DNA from: Firm-04 sp964463355
GTDB lineage: Bacteria > Bacillota > Clostridia > Oscillospirales > Ruminococcaceae
NCBI GenBank assembly: GCA_964463355.1
Contig: CAYXBP010000002.1
Span: forward strand, 88,267 to 152,266
DNA length: 64,000 nucleotides
Reading direction: 5' to 3'
Notes under the pieces: generated by a model
Seen by the model: the letters and a program-made list of their open reading frames with translations, nothing else
Database searches by the model: none
What the model was told of the DNA's origin: nothing
Position numbers and translations under genes: made by a program
Part shown: one piece after another, positions 52,927-61,892 of the stretch
How the letters are laid out: each line of letters begins with the position of its first letter
How positions within the stretch are numbered: position 1 is the first letter of the stretch

Positions 52927-53469
52927 TTACTCACCGTGAATAAAATTACAACCGATTTTTCCTTTTGCATACCTAGCTCCTTTTCGCGTAAAGGGGGAAG
53001 CGCAACTGCGCTTCCCCCACGCCTCTGTTGCCTTACAACGTCTCATGAAAAGAAGAGGGTCTTTCTCAGAATCACGGTAGCTATTCAGCAGAAGCAACCA
53101 ATTCTCGATATCCGCATCAGACTGGAAGTTGTGACCAATACAGGGTGCCCATGATCTGGTTGCCCATGTGGCTGCACCGTTTGAGCCTGCAACCGTAATT
53201 GCACCGTAGTCAATCCAGTTCACAAGGTCATCGGAAGAAATGCAGTTGATCTGATTGATCTGATTGTAGGTGTTCTCGGCTATGTTTCCTTCGCTGTCAT
53301 ACTCGACCACATCGTTTGTCATGTAAACGTAAACACGTCCGTTATACTCCATCACACCAGGGTCAGCACCGAAACGCTGTGTGAAGAGAGGGTTATTTTC
53401 ACCATCTGCCTTGTAACTGTCAGCAACTGTCACCGTACTGAAAATCTGCTTCATTGCCGCAGTATCCAC
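52927..53469 (-). pseudogene. GH43 glycosidase fragment
   Basis: About 100 residues match the N-terminal blade of family 43 arabinofuranosidase/xylosidase enzymes: PLFTQRFGADPGVMEYNGRV with the catalytic-base Asp, YVYMTNDVVEYDSEG and INCISSDDLVNWIDYGAITV. Homology fades after RSWAPCIGHN and the frame ends in unrelated sequence. There is no signal peptide, so both ends are missing. It shows that the region once held a secreted plant-polysaccharide enzyme. Confidence 0.7.
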
Positions 53470-53501
53470 TTCTTTTTCATTATATCACTTCTTACTGGAA
53501 A

Positions 53502-53645
53502 AAACAAGTTCTTGGAGAAAGAATCTATTTGTATGATGGTGTAGAGGTTAATGGCAGGTATCGTATTACAACGAAGGCTGCGTACTGCGGTAAGAATCCG
53601 ATTGGTCAGTATGTGACCGGCTGGGTGGAAAAGAAGGATATTTAG
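53502..53645 (+). pseudogene. Phage endolysin C-terminal (SH3-like) fragment
   Basis: ERIYLYDGVEVNGRYRITTK followed by AAYCGKNPIGQYVTGWVEKKDI resembles the cell-wall domain at the end of phage amidases and endolysins. The catalytic part is missing; sequence upstream belongs to the GH43 fragment on the other strand. Confidence 0.5.
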
Positions 53646-53718
53646 TGTTATGCCTGTCAGGGATTTTCCCTCGGCAGCCATTTTTATTTGGGGGTTCGTT
53701 TTCCAGCACTTTTTTGAT

Positions 53719-53886
53719 AAAATCGGCTACTACAAGGCACAGTCCATCACGGAACTGCTCTATCCAGCAGGTCTTATTACATTTGACGAGTATGACAAAT
53801 TAACCGAAATGAGCAGCCGAACTTTCTCTCCCATGTATGCAGACTTATTACCGAAAACGCTTGATAAATCGTCAAATCAGAGGTAA
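53719..53886 (+). pseudogene. SHOCT-like small protein, copy 1 (5' end lost)
   Basis: IGYYKAQSITELLYPAGLIT and FDEYDKLTEMSSRTFSPMYADL match the gene at 57287-57478, but the first residues (MEQQKILDE) are replaced by unrelated sequence. A helix-turn-helix SHOCT-type peptide that normally precedes serine recombinases in clostridial conjugative elements, and indeed a recombinase relic follows. Confidence 0.65.
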
Positions 53887-53915
53887 TATGGTGTACTGAC
53901 AAAGGGGGTGAAGCT

Positions 53916-54374
53916 ATTGGAAATCAGGAAAACCGAAGCAAATCCGATTGAAATCAAGAAGCTCCGTGTGGCAGCGTACTACCGTGTATCAACGGAACAA
54001 AGGCAGATATACGCGATGGATTACAGGCACTTCTGTATGAGTGCCGTATCGGTCGTATTGATTATGTGCTGACCAAATCTGTGAGCCGATTTGCCAGAAA
54101 TACGGTTGACTACCTATCACTGGTGCGAGAACTGCTTTCCTACAATATTCCGATCTACTTCAAGAAGAAGAATATTGATACAGGGAGTATGGAAAGCGAA
54201 CTGATTCTTTCCATTATCAGCAGTTTGACACAGGATGAATCGGAGTCCATCTCAAAGAATGTGAAGTGGACAGTTCAGCAGCGGATCGAAGCAGGGACTT
54301 TCAAATACGGTTATCCGCCTTATGGCTACACAAGGGATGCAAACGGCAACTTTATCATTGATTTACCACTTTAG
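53916..54374 (+). pseudogene. Large serine recombinase remnant
   Basis: Starts TTG (LEIRKTEANPIEIKKLRVAA) with the catalytic-serine motif YYRVSTEQ. Roughly 40 residues are then missing and the frame shifts; in the next frame it continues CRIGRIDYVLTKSVSRFARN, TVDYLSLVRELLSYNIPIYF, ESELILSIISSLTQDESESI and GYPPYGYTRDANGNFIID. It stops in the middle of the recombinase domain. Non-functional relic of an integrative element. Confidence 0.8.
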
Positions 54375-54572
54375 CCCTTTCTGATCTCTCGTTTTGTATA
54401 TTACACACAAATCTCAGCACACCGTATGGAAGTTTTTCTACGAAATTCTCCCAGACCTCTTGGCAAAAGAGCGGCAAGTGTGATATATTGATAGCAGAGT
54501 ATGTGGCGGTTTTTGTCAAGGGCTGCGCCCTTCGCAAAATACTGGCTTTTGCGAATGTTTTGATTGGACAGT

Positions 54573-54716
54573 ATGAAACTGAATCCCTCTCCGTTTGAGA
54601 TGATCAAAGCCGGAATCAAAACAATTGAGCTTCGGTTATATGACGAAAAGAGAAGGGCAATTTCCGTCGGCGATACGATTACGCCGACAGGAAATTCAAT
54701 CATATCGAGGCTCTGA
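54573..54716 (+). pseudogene. ASCH-domain protein fragment
   Basis: MKLNPSPFEMIKAGIKTIEL followed by RLYDEKRRAISVGDTI is the N-terminus of ASCH/PUA-like RNA-binding proteins. About 38 residues are homologous before the sequence jumps to another gene fragment. The 200 bases between the recombinase relic and this fragment show no gene. Confidence 0.6.
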
Positions 54717-54916
54717 CCGTTGCACCCGATACCCATGTCTGCAAGGCGAGCTTACAGCTTGGGCTGATCACAGAAGAAGAGTTCCATTCTGCCAATGTGC
54801 AAGCGATCGTGATCGAAGCATGGAAGAAGCTGTTTGAAAATACAAAGTACAAGCCGATTGATATTCACACGCCGTTATGGCTCTGGAGCAGGAATGGGTT
54901 CAGGGAGATTGAATAA
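54691..54916 (+). pseudogene. C-terminal fragment of an unrecognised protein
   Basis: An open 74-codon stretch without a start codon: RKFNHIEALTVAPDTHVCKA, SLQLGLITEEEFHSANVQAI and IDIHTPLWLWSRNGFREIE. The phrase APDTHVCKASLQLGL recalls helix-hairpin-helix DNA glycosylases, but I am not sure. It is joined directly to the ASCH fragment, so a deletion fused them. Confidence 0.45.
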
Positions 54917-54958
54917 CCCTTGATCGCACAATTTCAAAAAACTTAGGAGCACAGCAAT

Positions 54959-55489
54959 ATGGAATTATTTGATTTATACACAAAAGACCGACTGCGGCTG
55001 AATCAAACATTGAACCGTGGCGAACCAACACCCGATGGCTGCTATCGTCTTGTTGTTCATGTATGTATCTTCAACAGCAGCGGTGAAATGCTGATACAGC
55101 AGCGTCAGCCGTTCAAAAAAGGTTGGTCAAATATGTGGGATCTTTCCTGCGGTGGAAGTGCTGTGTCGGACGAAAACAGCCGCACCGCTGCAGAACGTGA
55201 AGCAGCCGAGGAATTAGGCGTTACGATTTCTTTGGAGGATGTTCGTCCTGTCCTTACTATTCATTTTGATGAGGGCTTTGATGATATCTATGCGATCACA
55301 AAGGATTTGCAGCCCAGCGAACTTCAGCTGCAGCCCGAGGAAGTGCAGGCAGTGAAATGGGCTTCGTTAGAAGAAATCTTGGCAATGATCGATTCCGGTG
55401 AATTTATTCCTTATCATAAGGATTTGATCGGACTGCTGTTCTTCATGAGAAATCACAGAAGGACATTTACAAGAGAGGAGATGGATTGA
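54959..55489 (+). CDS. Nudix hydrolase (IDI-like)
   Basis: 176 residues. The Nudix box GSAVSDENSRTAAEREAAEELGV fits Gx5Ex7REUxEExGU. The N-terminus (LFDLYTKDRLRLNQTLNRGE) and YRLVVHVCIFNSSGEMLIQQRQ are like the isopentenyl-diphosphate-isomerase-like Nudix subgroup of Firmicutes. AGGAG precedes the ATG. First of a run of four cargo-like genes, each separated by 1-25 bases; lower GC than the core genes to the left. Confidence 0.85.
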   Translation: MELFDLYTKDRLRLNQTLNRGEPTPDGCYRLVVHVCIFNSSGEMLIQQRQPFKKGWSNMWDLSCGGSAVSDENSRTAAEREAAEELGVTISLEDVRPVLTIHFDEGFDDIYAITKDLQPSELQLQPEEVQAVKWASLEEILAMIDSGEFIPYHKDLIGLLFFMRNHRRTFTREEMD

Positions 55490-55490
55490 A

Positions 55491-55967
55491 ATGAAAATGA
55501 TGTTTGACTGCGGATTTTCAAAGGAAAACAATCGATTCCGATACCGTGCAGGCGGTTTGCTGGTACACGATGGCAAGATACTGTTTGTGAAAAATGCGGT
55601 CGGTGGATACTTTTACATCCTCGGCGGCGGTGTACATATGGGTGAAACATCGCAGCACTGCATTGAAAGAGAGTTCCTTGAGGAAACAGGCATTCACGCA
55701 AAGACAGAGCGTCTTGCGGTAGTTTGTGAGAATTTCTTCCGTGGAGAGTTCGGAGAGGACTGCCATATACTGGAATTTTATTATCTTATGACAGCAGAAG
55801 CAGATGCGATAGAGAATTGTAAACCTACCTCAGATATCGGAGAAAATCTGGTATGGCTGCCTATCGAGCAGATTCCGGAATGTGAAATCAAGCCGGATTT
55901 TATAAAGAAGTCCATCCGTGAAATCATTAGCGGAAGCGGGATTTTGCATGTGGTACAATGGAAGTAA
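55491..55967 (+). CDS. Nudix hydrolase
   Basis: 158 residues starting one base after the previous stop. Nudix box GGGVHMGETSQHCIEREFLEETGIHA is complete. Starts MKMMFDCGFSKENNRFRYRA. Substrate not predictable; probably a nucleotide or nucleotide-sugar pyrophosphatase. Confidence 0.88.
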   Translation: MKMMFDCGFSKENNRFRYRAGGLLVHDGKILFVKNAVGGYFYILGGGVHMGETSQHCIEREFLEETGIHAKTERLAVVCENFFRGEFGEDCHILEFYYLMTAEADAIENCKPTSDIGENLVWLPIEQIPECEIKPDFIKKSIREIISGSGILHVVQWK

Positions 55968-55991
55968 CAGATTATCTTTAGGAGGTACGTC

Positions 55992-56528
55992 ATGGTATTA
56001 CTCATTGTAGACGCACAAAAACTCATCATGAACGAAAAACTATATAGGTTTGAGAAACTTGTAACTAACATCCGAACCCTCATCCATACCGCAAGAAAAA
56101 ACAACATTGAGGTGATCTACATTCGCCATGATGACGGTGAAGGAGAACCTCTTACCAAAGGCATGGACTGCTTTGAGATCTACGAAGCGTTTGCACCTAA
56201 TGAAGGCGAAAAGATCTTCGATAAAACTGTCAACAGTCCGTTCCGTGATACAGGACTTTTGGAATACTTGAAATCGAAAGGTGAAACAGAACTGATCGTT
56301 GCAGGACTGCAAACAGACTACTGTATTGATGCTACGGTGAAATGTGGATTTGAGCACGGTTTCAAAGTTTATGTGCCGACCTATACCAATTCCACGTTTG
56401 ACAATGCCTTCATGACAGCGGAGGAAACCTACCGCTATTATAACGAATTCATGTGGAACGGCAGGTATGCGGAGTGCGTTTCTATGGAGGAAATGGTGAA
56501 GCGGATGGAGAAGAAAGAACTGACTTGA
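55992..56528 (+). CDS. Isochorismatase-family cysteine hydrolase
   Basis: 178 residues with the alpha/beta cysteine hydrolase fold. Catalytic triad: Asp in LLIVDAQKLIM, Lys in GEKIFDKTVNSPF and Cys in GLQTDYCIDATVKCG. AGGAGGT precedes the ATG. Nicotinamidase-like hydrolases of this kind often travel with Nudix genes; substrate unknown. Confidence 0.88.
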   Translation: MVLLIVDAQKLIMNEKLYRFEKLVTNIRTLIHTARKNNIEVIYIRHDDGEGEPLTKGMDCFEIYEAFAPNEGEKIFDKTVNSPFRDTGLLEYLKSKGETELIVAGLQTDYCIDATVKCGFEHGFKVYVPTYTNSTFDNAFMTAEETYRYYNEFMWNGRYAECVSMEEMVKRMEKKELT

Positions 56529-56540
56529 AAGAGGTGCATT

Positions 56541-57022
56541 ATGAATACTAAAAATACAAACTGGGGTCAATCCGTTGCAGGTGTGGTGATCAGAGATGGA
56601 AAAGTACTGTTGGCACGGCACACCTACGGCAATGGCAAGGGGCTGCTGATCACGCCCGGCGGCTATCTGGAATATGGTGAAGCGCCGCAGGCGCTCTGAA
56701 ACGAGAGTTTTTAGAGGAAACGAATATCCATGTAGAACCGAAGGAACTAATTGCAATTCGCTTTAATTCCCATGATTGGTATGTCGTGTTCTCTGCGGAA
56801 TACATTTCAGGCGATGCAGTATCGGATTACGATGAAAACAGCGAAGTCATCTGGTTGGATGTGGATGAAGCGCTTCACCGTGAGGATGTTGCAGACCTGA
56901 CAAAGCAGCTGATCCGCTGTGCAGTGAATGCGAAGCAAGGGCTTACGATGCTTCCATATGAGGGGAATCCGAAGCATGGAAATGGATATTTGTATGGTGC
57001 TTGTGCAATCGCAAATGAATAG
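56541..57022 (+). pseudogene. Nudix hydrolase, frameshifted
   Basis: Begins MNTKNTNWGQSVAGVVIRDG and runs to GGYLEYGEAPQAL before a stop at about 56697. In another frame it goes on at once with KREFLEETNIHVEPKELIAI to KHGNGYLYGACAIANE. Joining the halves restores a normal Nudix box, so a shift of one or two bases near 56690-56697 is the only lesion. Recent mutation or sequencing error. Confidence 0.8.
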
Positions 57023-57035
57023 AAAGGAACATCCC

Positions 57036-57130
57036 ATGCCCCTCAAAATCGCCCTCTGCGACGACGAACCGAATCAGATCTTGCAGATGAAAACACGCCT
57101 CCACGAATGGAGTATGCATAAATCAAATGA
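57036..57130 (+). pseudogene. Response-regulator N-terminal fragment (LytTR type)
   Basis: MPLKIALCDDEPNQILQMKT and RLHEWSM is the first 30 residues of an AgrA/LytTR-type receiver domain with its acidic DD pair. The sequence then runs straight into an unrelated terminator hairpin; the rest of the gene is gone. Confidence 0.7.
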
Positions 57131-57166
57131 CCTTGTGGACATTGTATCCACAAGGCCATTTTTTTG
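57131..57166 (+). terminator. Intrinsic terminator
   Basis: CCTTGTGGA-7-TCCACAAGG stem followed by seven T. It follows the truncated response regulator and may have belonged to another gene. Confidence 0.8.
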
Positions 57167-57286
57167 TTTTGAGGGGTTAATTTCTCGTCACTTTCCTTTG
57201 ACTGGTACTTGAAAGGTACTCAAAAGCTGGAAAACTGTCCTATTACTTTTGGAAAAAACTTTTCAAGTATCAGCAGAAGGCGCAGT

Positions 57287-57478
57287 ATGGAACAACAGAA
57301 AATCCTTGATGAAATCGGCTACTACAAGGCACAGTCCATCACGGAACTGCTCTATCCAGCAGGTCTTATTACATTTGACGAGTATGACAAATTGACCGAA
57401 CTAAACCGCAGATCTTTCTCTCCGATGTTTGCGGACTTATTACCGAAAACATTTGATAAATCAACAGTGCAGAGTTAA
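57287..57478 (+). CDS. SHOCT-like small protein, copy 2 (intact)
   Basis: 63 residues from ATG at 57287 (AGAAGG upstream): MEQQKILDEIGYYKAQSITE, LLYPAGLITFDEYDKLTELN. Helical, with the short C-terminal-domain (SHOCT) turn LITFDEYDKL. In integrative elements this gene sits before serine recombinases, but here none follows. Shares an exact 82-base stretch with copy 1 at 53.7 kb. Confidence 0.65.
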   Translation: MEQQKILDEIGYYKAQSITELLYPAGLITFDEYDKLTELNRRSFSPMFADLLPKTFDKSTVQS

Positions 57479-57598
57479 TACCCAAGTTTGCCACTTAAAC
57501 AGCCAGAAATCTCTATACTGATATAGCAAAATCAGCTATAATCCTGCAAAAACAGTGCATTATAGCCGATTATAAATTTTGATAAAATAGCGCCACAA

Positions 57599-58086
57599 TC
57601 ATATATCCATGTTGATATTCTTGATTTGAGATTTCAGGTCGTTTTTTCGGAATAATTTGACCGGGATCTCGATGCTGAAGGCATCAAGAATCAGCTTTAG
57701 ATCCGGATCATCAAGCTCTGTAAAGCGGTACAGATCATCCGCAAGGAGTTCTACTTTCCATTTATTCAGTGCTTTTTGAATACGATATGCCGGCAATCCC
57801 ATAGACCAAAGTGTGATATCATCAGATTTTGGAACAAGACCGCTGTGGCATATTTTACACTGAATCATGCGAATCATCGTTAATGCTATCAGGCAGATCA
57901 ACAGATGTGCTTCAATATGTTCCCGTGTCCGGACATAAATTGGACGTGTTTCAAGATTTCTTCATAGATAAAATCCAGTGTGTCATAGACATTGTATGGA
58001 TTAAAATTCTTCAGCAGCGGTGTGTAGTAATCATCATTCTGTTCCAGTGTGGCTATTTTTGAATCCGGGTTTAAAACTTTGCCATA
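57599..58086 (-). pseudogene. IS1634-family transposase remnant with central deletion
   Basis: Reading the minus strand: LLIYGKVLNPDSKIATLEQN and YNVYDTLDFIYEEI (N-terminal domain, about 58086-57960), then in another frame LETRPIYVRTREHIEAHLLI, CLIALTMIRMIQ and WSMGLPAYRIQKALNKWKVE (C-terminal part, about 57955-57599). The DDE catalytic centre between them is missing. Followed by AT-rich sequence to 57480, perhaps the element's end. Confidence 0.75.
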
Positions 58087-58088
58087 GA

Positions 58089-58400
58089 TCAGCAGCCGGG
58101 CAAAATCAGAACATCCACACTTTCCAGCCCGTCCACCGCGCTTGTATTTCTGCTATCGCACCTGTCAATACCGGAAATCGAGAGGCCGCTCATGAGAAGA
58201 GACTTTTCCAGGCAGGAACAAACCTCGTCATTCTTTTTGAAATCATCAGGATCGGCACATATGATCAGCACCTTTGCATTTGGTGTCCAGATAGTCCTCA
58301 GCTTGTCCAACAGGCCGTTGCGCTGAACCAGGTCGGAGGGAACTCTCACACCGTTTAATTTGCTGGCCCCGCCCAAGGAGCTTGTCAGCATCACTTTCAT
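58089..58400 (-). pseudogene. Peptidase S51-like protein, 3' truncated
   Basis: From ATG at 58400 (GGAGGAG upstream): MKVMLTSSLGGASKLNGVRV, then a Rossmann-like segment VLIICADPDDF and VDVLILPGC, where the frame stops. In relatives the nucleophile-elbow region follows here; instead the IS1634 remnant begins within a few bases. About half the family's usual 210 residues remain, without the catalytic serine. Confidence 0.65.
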
Positions 58401-58414
58401 AAGCACTCCTCCTC

Positions 58415-59134
58415 TCATACCAAATTCTTTTTAGCAAACTGTTTCACTACAAGCTGTATCGTATCTTCCACAAAATCGGCATACTCGCTCTGCGAGATTG
58501 CAACATAAGAAGCATTGTTGTCATGTTCTGGCAAATAACCCATCACGCCGATTTTACGAACAATACAATCTTTGGGTAAGTAATCAATATAATTGGGGAA
58601 AGATTGCAACGGAAGAATCTCTGTGAGATACCCGGAATACGGATGATCGCTCAGATATTCCGCTTCCATTGCATAAATCCCACGCATCCTCGCTTTTTTC
58701 GGAATCAGCAACTTCACGCAGTCCCATGTTTCGTCCATCCCGGCACCGGAAACACGCAGTTTTTCGTCTGCATGAATCCGCATCCATGCTGCTTTTACAC
58801 GGTTCTCGTCACGAATCATCGCCTGAAATGCTGCATCCGTAATCAGATGGGCATAGTATCCCAGGAGAAAGCCATATTCTTCCGCAGACCGGATTTCGTC
58901 TTTGCGTTTCAATATATACTCGTCACAGAACGCATCACAGTCCGATGCTTTCTTTCGCTCGCCCTGCATCCAATGGGTTACTTCTCTGGGCGGCGTAAAG
59001 GCTGTCCAATCTTCGTTTTCCACATTGCAATCCGGGGCGATATTGCCAACGCAGAAACCATGTCTGTCTATGTTCGGAATGCGTTTCAGAACACCATCCG
59101 CAATCATCAGGTGTGTAATCCAGCTCGCCATCAT
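58415..59134 (-). CDS. Zinc-dependent phospholipase C-like protein
   Basis: 239 residues (238 if the second ATG is used). Helical metal-binding fold: SWITHLMIADGVLKRIPNID, FCVGNIAPDCNVENEDW, VTHWMQ and GYYAHLITDAAF supply the His and Asp ligands typical of PF00882-type proteins. No signal peptide, so it acts inside the cell and is unlikely to be a toxin. It lies 14 bases ahead of the truncated S51 gene on the same strand. GGGATAG is the only ribosome-site candidate. Confidence 0.75.
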   Translation of the reverse strand: MMASWITHLMIADGVLKRIPNIDRHGFCVGNIAPDCNVENEDWTAFTPPREVTHWMQGERKKASDCDAFCDEYILKRKDEIRSAEEYGFLLGYYAHLITDAAFQAMIRDENRVKAAWMRIHADEKLRVSGAGMDETWDCVKLLIPKKARMRGIYAMEAEYLSDHPYSGYLTEILPLQSFPNYIDYLPKDCIVRKIGVMGYLPEHDNNASYVAISQSEYADFVEDTIQLVVKQFAKKNLV

Positions 59135-59143
59135 CTATCCCTC

Positions 59144-59464
59144 TTAAATCATCCCAAAGTGTTGCAGAGCTTCCATGATAGCAGCTTCTTTCTCGGGAGG
59201 GCATTTTGCCTGTCTGGAATCCGCAGACTTCGGCTTATTGTAATTCTCACGCTCAATGATGCCACACTTCTGCTTGACCTGTGCGATATACAAGCTGCTG
59301 ACTTTCAACCCGCTATGCTCCAGCACATATTCCTTGATTTCGGGATAGGTTGCTTTCTTTTCCGCATCGGTCAGATCCAGCTCATCCATATCAAGTTCAA
59401 TCTCAATATGCTGTCGATTTTGAAGTTTGGACAAAAGACATACCGTCTCAACGTGCCACGACAC
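59144..59464 (-). pseudogene. C-terminal fragment of a RumA-type 23S rRNA methyltransferase
   Basis: 106 residues starting at the end of the methyltransferase domain (WHVETVCLLSKL) and continuing through the mobile-element-type C-terminal extension: MDELDLTDAEKKATYPEIKE, YVLEHSGLKVSSLYIAQVKQ and CPPEKEAAIMEALQHFGMI. The SAM-binding and catalytic parts are absent upstream. This version of the protein is common in clostridial integrative elements. Confidence 0.6.
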
Positions 59465-59563
59465 GTTCGATTTGATGTCAAATGGCGGTATTTCGTTGAA
59501 ATCCGTTCTTGGAAAGCAATCAGATGTGGACTTCTGTGCGTGGAAAGAAGTCTGTATAGAAAT

Positions 59564-60646
59564 TTACACCTCAACAAGAACTTCCCACTGTCCATTTCTC
59601 TTGCCGTTTTTTCGGCGAAGAAGTCCTTTTTCCTGAAGTTCTACAGTTTTTCTCTTTATTGTTCGCTCTGACATTCCAGTAGAAGAAGCCAGATCTTTTT
59701 GTGTAATGGATGGATTTTGTATGATTTCCTTTAAAATAGCCAGTTCCTCCAAAGTGCAATTTTGGCACTTTGAAACTTGAGAAATGGCACTTTGAGTGGC
59801 ACTTTGAACGGTTTGCTTGTAATCAATATGCAAATAACGATTCTTCAGTTCGTGCGTTGCACCCATCAGCAAATTCTCAATGAACTGTTCCAGAAATGCA
59901 GTTGTTGCATGGATATTGTTTTTGAGGTTATTATAGTTTGCTCTGACAAGAGCATTTCGGAAGTACCATGAATTTTCAGCAAACACCTGATTACTTATCT
60001 GAAATCCGAATGTTTGCAAGTATTTTATCATAAACACAGCCGTGGTACGAGTGTTGCCCTCACAAAATGGATGGATCTGCCAGATGCCAGAAATAAACTT
60101 GGCGATATGCTTCATAGCCTGTGATGCATCAAGTCCTTCGTAAGAGAACGCTTTCTCCTGGCTGAAATCGTAGTCAAGTGTTTCACGAATACTGTCATAG
60201 GCAGCGTAATAAACTGTATCACCGCTTAATACCCATTCTTTCTTTGTGATGTTGTATGTGCGGAATTGTCCAGCAGACTTTAAAACGCCCGTGAATAGTC
60301 GGCGGTGAATGGACTGCATCTCTGCCGGTGAGAACTGGAACGTCCTTTCTGCAAGCAGTTCAGCGATATGAGCAGCCACAATATCTGCTTCCATTGTACT
60401 TTGTTCAGCCGCAAGACGCTCGTTTCTACTTTCATAGTAGCTGTGAATTCGCTTCTGGACAGTTGCAATGTCTATTTTTCCTTCAATATGCTCCTTTGCA
60501 GTTTCCAGCAGATATTCCGAGGTTTTCAGACCATCAACATCCTGCAGTCCGATTGCAGTCTGCCAAGCAACGCTCTTTTCTGTACGGTCCGCCTCGCCTT
60601 GACGGATATATTCTTCTAAATCGTATTGCCAATCGTGTTCCTGCAC
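59564..60646 (-). CDS. Fic-domain protein with N-terminal antitoxin-like helix domain and winged helix
   Basis: 360 residues from GTG at 60646 (AGGTG upstream), 19 bases after the ATPase stop. N-terminal helices (SVAWQTAIGLQDVDGLKTSE, about 25-75) resemble the VbhA-type antitoxin domain. The Fic core has HPFCEGNTRT at about 192-201, complete for AMP-transfer chemistry. A C-terminal winged helix (ITQKDLASSTGMSERTIKRK) suggests DNA binding. The inhibitory (S/T)xxxE(G/N) motif appears to be SVAWQT, with Gln for Glu, so self-inhibition may differ. Forms a two-gene cassette with the ATPase. Confidence 0.85.
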   Translation of the reverse strand: MQEHDWQYDLEEYIRQGEADRTEKSVAWQTAIGLQDVDGLKTSEYLLETAKEHIEGKIDIATVQKRIHSYYESRNERLAAEQSTMEADIVAAHIAELLAERTFQFSPAEMQSIHRRLFTGVLKSAGQFRTYNITKKEWVLSGDTVYYAAYDSIRETLDYDFSQEKAFSYEGLDASQAMKHIAKFISGIWQIHPFCEGNTRTTAVFMIKYLQTFGFQISNQVFAENSWYFRNALVRANYNNLKNNIHATTAFLEQFIENLLMGATHELKNRYLHIDYKQTVQSATQSAISQVSKCQNCTLEELAILKEIIQNPSITQKDLASSTGMSERTIKRKTVELQEKGLLRRKNGKRNGQWEVLVEV

Positions 60647-60665
60647 TGTATTTACACCTACTTTC

Positions 60666-61892
60666 TCATATCGCCGACACAGGATAATACCACACCTCAC
60701 GGTTGTACGGTATCATTTCATCCGCCATACAAAGTATGATTCCCGGCTGGATTTCCAATTTCAGCTTTTCCAGAACGTTGAAATTCTTATCTGGTGCTTT
60801 GGGATTCTTCGACTTCTTGATTTCAATGGGATAAATTTTATCCCCCATCGTAATCAGCAGGTCGATTTCCTTCTTGTCAATGTCACGGTAATAGTAAAGG
60901 TCTGGTCGTTTTCCGGCGTTATAGTAGCTTTTGACGATTTCAGAAACCACATAGGTTTCAAAATACGCTCCTGCCATCGCACCGTTTTCCAGTGTTTCGG
61001 CATTTGGCCATCTGCAAAGATACGCCGCAAGTCCGGTGTCCATAAAATACATCTTCGGTGTTTTGACGAGTCGATTGGTGATATTGTTGTAGTACGGATG
61101 CAGAATATAGATGATACCGCTTCGCTCAAGAATCGTTGTCCACGCCTTAACCGTCGGAACGGAAATGCCAAGTTCCTTGGAGATTTCGCTGTAATTCAGT
61201 TCCTGTGAAGTTCTCGCCGCCATGTAGACCAGAAAATCATAGAACTCATTCAGTTTATCCACCTGTTCAAGCAAGTGAATATCTCGTTCGAGATAAGTGT
61301 TGACGTAGTCCATATAGAAACGGTCACGTTCAATTTCCGTTGTCAAAAGCCTCGGCATTCCGCCCTTAAAGATTCTGTCGAATATTTGATGAATGTCCTT
61401 GGGGCGGTTGTCTGTCATACGCTCTTTCAGATCAGCAATGACAGGAGAAAATACAGCGGCATTTCTGCCTTCGAGTTCAGCCGTTGAAAAGCTGGACAGG
61501 TCAAAGATCCCGACACGACCAGAAAGAGAGTCTGCCACACTTTTCATCATCGGGAATTTCTGTGAACCAGTCAGCCAGTACATGCCGTTGCAGTCCTCGC
61601 CGTTCAGTATCTTCTCATCCACAATTCGCTTCATTTCAAGCAGAATGGACGGCACACGCTGAAATTCATCGATCAGCAGCGGTGCACCGTAGGTTTCAAA
61701 AAAGAGTGCAGCGTCGTTTTCAGCCAGACGTCTGGCATTCTGGTCATCAAGTGTCACATATTTCCTCTCCGGCTCCATCAGATGATGAAGCATTGTAGAT
61801 TTGCCAACCTGTCTCTGTCCGCAGACCATGATGACAGGGTATATTTTCGAGTTTTTTATAATTTCCTCTTCGAGAAAGCGTTTGATATACAT
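60666..61892 (-). CDS. AAA_14/DUF4143 ATP-binding protein
   Basis: 408 residues. Walker A GQRQVGKST at 25-33, Walker B PLLIDEFQRVPS near 75, sensor WLTGSQKFPMMKSVADSLSG; then DUF4143 (LNYSEISKELGISVPTVKAW and KMYFMDTGLAAYLCRWPN) and an endonuclease-like end (RDIDKKEIDLLITMGDKIYPIEIKKSK). The last part has the D-E-K pattern of PD-(D/E)xK nucleases. GGAGGTG precedes the ATG. These proteins are widespread in gut anaerobes and suspected mobile or defence ATPases. Confidence 0.88.
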   Translation of the reverse strand: MYIKRFLEEEIIKNSKIYPVIMVCGQRQVGKSTMLHHLMEPERKYVTLDDQNARRLAENDAALFFETYGAPLLIDEFQRVPSILLEMKRIVDEKILNGEDCNGMYWLTGSQKFPMMKSVADSLSGRVGIFDLSSFSTAELEGRNAAVFSPVIADLKERMTDNRPKDIHQIFDRIFKGGMPRLLTTEIERDRFYMDYVNTYLERDIHLLEQVDKLNEFYDFLVYMAARTSQELNYSEISKELGISVPTVKAWTTILERSGIIYILHPYYNNITNRLVKTPKMYFMDTGLAAYLCRWPNAETLENGAMAGAYFETYVVSEIVKSYYNAGKRPDLYYYRDIDKKEIDLLITMGDKIYPIEIKKSKNPKAPDKNFNVLEKLKLEIQPGIILCMADEMIPYNREVWYYPVSAI

